Of a stretch of 64,000 bases of DNA, positions 57,101-63,100 are shown piece by piece (position 1 is the stretch's first letter; the number at the start of each line of letters is the position of its first letter). The stretch spans positions 1 through 64,000 of the forward strand of contig CAYGQD010000004.1 of assembly GCA_964351855.1 (NCBI GenBank), in the 5' to 3' direction. The DNA comes from JBCDHN01 sp964351855 (GTDB lineage: Bacteria > Verrucomicrobiota > Verrucomicrobiia > Verrucomicrobiales > DEV007). The notes beneath the pieces are model-generated. The model saw only the letters and a list, made by a program, of their open reading frames with translations. It did not search any database and was not told the DNA's origin. A program made the position numbers and the translations under genes.

Positions 57101-60100
57101 CGGTGGTCTGGTCATCAACGAGGTGTTGGTTTCCGGGTTTAGCGGTGATTTTGATACCAGCTTTGATACCGATGGCGACAATTCCTTTGGCGAAGCCGGC
57201 GATCAATTTATTGAGCTTTTCAACACTTCGGGAAGCGCGATTGATGCGAGTGGCTTGCAGTTCTGGGACAACGAATTGGGTAACTGGTTTACGGTGCCGA
57301 ACGCGACGACCATCGCCGCAGGCGGCACCTTGGTCGTGGTGAATAATGCGTCAGGCGGTGCCCTGCCGACTGTTCCCTCGGGGAGCGCGATTTTCGATGC
57401 GGCAGCTTCGGGTGGGGCATTCACCCTTTTCGTGGGCGACTTGGGCGATACGATCCGGGTGCTCGATCCGACCGGAAACGAGTTCATTGAAGCGATCTAC
57501 AATACCGGCAACCCGAATGGGGTGACCTTTGCCTCGTTCCCGGGCGGCAACACCCAAGTGGGCGCGACGTTTGACTTTGGCACAGTGACGGACGGCAGTT
57601 CGGTGGTCCGCAACCCGGATGGAGCCGTTGCCGTTGTGGTTCACAGTTCGATCAATGGCGCGGGTGTTTTGGCGACTCCCGGCCAAACCGTCAATACTCC
57701 GCTGGTGACGTTGGACGGCTTTGGCGAGGTTCGCGTGGTGAACGAACTCACCACGAATGCCGTTCCGATTGCCGGCATCTCGGTCACGGTAGGAGATACG
57801 GATTCCGCAACGCTCGACGTCACCTTGACAACCGATACCGCCGTGGCGATCGAAATCTCCGACGGGGGAGGAGGGGCCACCGTGATCAACCCGGGGACGA
57901 CAAGCGTGACGGTCAGTGGGACCATTGCCGATCTCAACGCAGCCTTGGCGACCGTCGCCCTTCGTTCTCCCGGGATTGATTTTAACGATATTGTGGCTGG
58001 TAAACAGACCACCTTTACGATTACGGCGAGCGACGGAGTCTTGACCGACACGCAAGCCGCGCTGGTAAGCTTCGCGCCCGCCAACGATCCGCCGACGATT
58101 AGTGCTCCGGGCGCGCAATCGGTCGCGGAAGACACCGATCTGGTGTTCAACACCATCAGCGTGGCGGATGTCGATGCGGCGGAAGGCACCGGGGAAGTGC
58201 AAGTGACCTTGGCGGTAGCGCTAGGGAACACCCTGACTCTGACCGGTGGGGCCACGCCTCCCGGATTGATCTTTAACGCGGGCACGATCAACGGCTCGAA
58301 CAGTATCGACGTCACTGGAACCGTTGCGGCGATCAATACGGCGCTCGCCGGGCTGACCTACCGCGCCGGGCTAAACCTCAATGGCTCGGATACCCTGGTC
58401 ATCAACGTCAATGACCTGGGCAACACCGGGTCTGGCGGCGCTCAAAGTGCGACGACTGCCAACGTGGCGATCATGGTCACGCCGGTGAACGATGCTCCTG
58501 TCAATCAGTTCAATGGGACCGATATCCCGGGCGGTGGCGCGAGCGACACGACTTCCATCAACACCACGCTGACCTTCGATGCCGCCGGCGGCAATCTCAT
58601 TGCGGTGACGGATTTGGACGTCAACGAAACCACTCCACCTGATAACCTCCTCCAGGTGACCTTGACGGCGGATCACGGCGCGTTGATCTCTTTGAGTGGC
58701 GTTGCCGGATTGGATTTCGGATTCACTGCGGATGCGAATGGAACTGCGGCGGGTGACGGTGTTTCCGATGCCACGATGACGTTCCGAGGAAACAGGGATG
58801 CCATCAACACAGCGTTGGATGGTCTAACGTTGACACCTGCTTCCGGTTTCACCGGAGATGTCGCCCTGACGATCACGACCAACGATCTCGGAAATACCGG
58901 GATCGACACCTCGACCACTCCGACCAGTGAGTTCAATATCGAATTGAATCACACCGGCGGGCTGAGTGCGGCGCAGTTGCTCATCTTGGAAGATGCGGTG
59001 ACGTTTTTGGAGTCGGTCGTGATTGGCGACGTTCGGGGAGCGGTGGATTTGACCATTGATGTGGTAGGCGCGGCGATCGATGGAGCTGGCGATACCTTGG
59101 CCCAAGCTGGTCCTGGTGGAACGGCCGCAGGAGAGAAACCGTCAACCGGGAGTGCAACCTTCGACACGGCTGATTTGCCAATGATGAGTGATCAGCAACT
59201 CTTGGAGACGGCGATTCACGAATTTAGCCATGTTTTAGGAATTGGCACCCTCTGGGAGATCAACAACCTCGCCTCTGCGGGCAGTCCTCCTGTCTATACC
59301 GGGATCAATGCGGTGGAGGCTTACAACTTCCTCTTCAGCAACACCGCCACCACCGTGCCGATCGAGGCGGATGACACGGATCCCACGCAGCCGGGCGGAC
59401 ACTGGGATGAGGCTACGTTTGATGAAGAAAATATGACGCCAATTGCGGAAAACGGTGGTGCGGAACCCTTCAGTATTCTCAGTGTGGCGGGGCTGGAAGA
59501 TCTCGGCTACGAGGTCAACTACGCGGCGGCGGAAACCTACAATGGCTTGTCCGGTCTCGACTATCTGGCGTTCCTCGGTGGCGGGGTGCAGACAGATTCG
59601 GACACGATTACGGTCACGGTCAGTGACAATGTCGCTCCATCCTTGACCAGCTTCACGCGGCTGACGCCAAGTGGTGCAGACACCAATGCGGATACCTTGG
59701 TCTTCCTCGCCACGTTTAGCGAGGACGTCGAGAACGTCGATACGACGGACTTCGCGGTAAATGGCGCGACCACCGCTTCGGTGACCAATGTGAATCCGGT
59801 GACGGCGTCAACCTATGAGGTGACGATCTCTGGGGGCGACTTGGCCAGCTTCGAAGGCGTGATTGGGCTCAACTTGGGAGGAGCCCAGGATATCCAAGAT
59901 TTGGCTGCAAACGCGTTGCCGGCGGGAGAGCCAGCAACCGATGAGACCTACACGCTCGACAATGTCCTTGCCGCTCCGACCTTTAGTCCGGTCGATGACG
60001 CTACGGATGTCGCAATCGATTCCAATCTGACCCTTACGTTCACCGAAGATATCGCGTTGGGCAATGGCAACATCACGATCAAGAATCTCACGGATGCCAC

Positions 60101-63100
60101 CCAGGCAACGATCGATGTCGCAAGCCATGGTGGCCAGCTTTCAATCGTAGGTGGCGTTCTGACGATTAATCCGAATAATGATCTGGCCGGAGGGAAGAGC
60201 TATGCGGTGCAAATTGCGAGCACAGCGATCGTAGATCAAGTCGGCAACCTCTTTTCCGGTGTCGCCGACGACACGACCTGGAATTTCGACACGGTTTCGA
60301 CGGCCCTGACCACGGTCTACGTGGATGACGATTTCTCGGTAGGCGCGATTTCGGATGCCGACCTGGGGACCACCGGAGCACAGGCGGCTACCTTTGGGGT
60401 CGATGCCTTTGCCACAATTGGGGCCGCCCTTGCCGCCGTGGATCCAGGCGGCACCATCATCGTGAATAGCGGGACCTACAATGAGACGGTCGAGTTGAAC
60501 GACGGCAAGATCCTCGAAATCACGGGGCCGGATGCAAATCAGGCGGTGACGGTCACGGAACTCTCCAGCCTTGCGGGAACGACCATCACGATCGAAGGCG
60601 GTTCGACCCTGACGATCAATAACACCTCTGCGCGAACCCTTGCGGGCTCGATTGGAGGGAGTGGAAATCTGACCAAGACCGGAGCAGGAACCCTCACTAT
60701 CAGCGCGGCAAACTCCTATACGGGAGCGACGACCGTAAGCGCAGGAATTTTGAGAATCGAAAATGACACGGCGTTGGGAACCGCTGGAGGCGGCACGACG
60801 GTAGCCAATGGTGGGCAACTTCAGCTATCCGGCGACATTACGGTTACCGGTGAGTCGCTCACGATCAGCGGCGGTGGCGGGAATAGCCAAGGTGCGATCC
60901 ATAGCGTTAGTGGATCGAACACTTGGACGGGGAACGTCTTGTTGGGGGCCAACGCAACTCGGATCGGAAGCGCATCAGGACAGACGCTGACGATTTCCGG
61001 TGTGATCGACGACGGCCCGAATTCTTACACCCTGGCGATTCGCAACGCGAATAATAGCGGGGCCACCGTTTTGAGTGGTGCAAACACCTATGGTGGAACC
61101 ACCGACATCGTGGTGGGAACCGTGCGGCTAAGTGGCGGCGCCGATCGCCTGCCAGCTGGCACGACGCTGAGAATCGGCAATGGCTCCAACGTGTCGAGTG
61201 CGACGCTTGACCTGAATGGTCAGAACCAAGAGCTGGCTGGCCTGACCTCTCTGGGGACGACGATGGCGTTGAGCGTGACCAATTCTGGAGCAGCGGCCGA
61301 TCTCACAGTCAACAATGCCGGAGCCAACAGCTATCGGGGCACCATTTCGGGAGCCGTAGGATTGACTAAAGCTGCGGCGGGAGTTTTGACCCTGACAGGG
61401 GCGAACACCTACTCCGGAACAACGACGGTTACTGGTGGAGAACTTGTGGTGAATGGCACCCATACCGGCGGTGGAGCCTACGACATCGCGGTTGCGGCAA
61501 CACTCAGTGGATCTGGAACCATCACGCCGACCGGCGGATCTGCCGTAACCATTGCTGGGGATCTGGAACCTGGCAATCCTTCAGTGAATGGAGGGCTCGG
61601 TTCGCTAGTGCTTGGCAGCAACGTGGCGTTAACCGGAACAGTGACGGCGCAGGTCGATGGCGCAACGGACTCGAGTGATCTTCTGGCCATTACCGGGGAT
61701 GTCAATCTTACCGGAGGAACGGTTGATATTTCGGAAATTTCCGCAGCAGATGATCAAACATACGTGCTGATGACCTACACTGGAGCACGCGCGGGGGCGC
61801 TGATCGAGGGAACCCTTCCTGCGGGCTATGAGATCCGCTACGATGATGCGCTGGGCCAGGTGCTTCTGGTGAAGCCGGTTACGGAAACCGGTGGGACCGT
61901 CATTGCCGAGACCACCGCAATCAGCGGAGCTGCAAATATTTCGAACATTACAGCGGTGTTCAGCACGGAGTCGGGTGGTTCTTCTGCTTCGATTCCGGCC
62001 ACGGTCGCCGGGACCTATGGTGATCTCACGATCAATGCCGATGGATCCTACCTCTACGAGTTGATTGATAGCCGGGTAGATCCGTTGAATGAGGGGGACC
62101 AGGTGCGCGATTCCTTCACGGTCCTAACCAGTAATGGAACGCCGGGCACCGCGGAGGTGTTTGTGGATATAAACGGCCTCAATTCCGGCAACATTTCGGG
62201 TCAAACCGGAGCTCAGGGATTTAGCGGAACCTGGGTTAACACCGGGACAATAGATGTCATTGCCGGAGATCTCACTTCAACAAATTATAGCCTGAATCAA
62301 ACCGGAACTCCGCAATCGGTTCAAGGGGATTACGGCCAGAGCCGCGTCATTGCCAACGATCTGAGCACACCGCTGTCCGGCGAAATTTGGTTTTCGTATT
62401 TGGTCCAGAATCCTTTTGCGGACTCCGTGGGAGGTCTTTCCTTTGATTCTCTAACATCGACGGTCTCCGACTTTGAGGTTGTCGTGAAAGGAACCAATCT
62501 CTTGGTCGATGTGCCGGGAGGGACTGATGCGAATATTGCCATTCCGTCGTTCAATGTGGGAGACACCGCATTGGTGGTTGGCCGGATCAACGTCGGCACC
62601 GGGGCCGACAGTCTTGATGTGTGGGTAAACCCCGACATCGCCGGAGGCAATTTTGCAACGACGGGTCCACTGCATTCGTCAACCGGTGAATTTGGCGATG
62701 AGATTGGCATGCTTGGGATCATGACCTTCCAGGACAATGGATTGACCACTCAAAATAACGCGGGCGGAATCGTTGACGCCATCCGGATGAGCAATGCGTC
62801 GATTGATGTCATTGGAGTCGAAACTGCAACGATCACGATCCAGGTTGACGGAACGAACGACGACCCAGCGCCGACGAATCTGCCAGCAGACCTGTTGGTG
62901 AAACAGGATACGGCAACCGGGATTCACTTGAACGAACTGGCTTTAGGCGAGGTGGATGATCAGGCCATCACGGTTACCTTGACGACCTCTACCGGCGGCG
63001 AGTTGACTGCGACTAGTGGTGGAGGTGTGACGGTTGGAGGAACGGCATCCGCCACGACGTTTAGTGGAACGGTAACGGCTCTGGAGACGTTTTTCCGAAA

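Noticed and set aside
57351..58202. Long minus-strand frames under the giant gene (up to 283 codons)
   Set aside because: They mirror the repetitive Thr/Gly/Asp codons of the giant frame and read as Arg/Gly/Val-rich nonsense.
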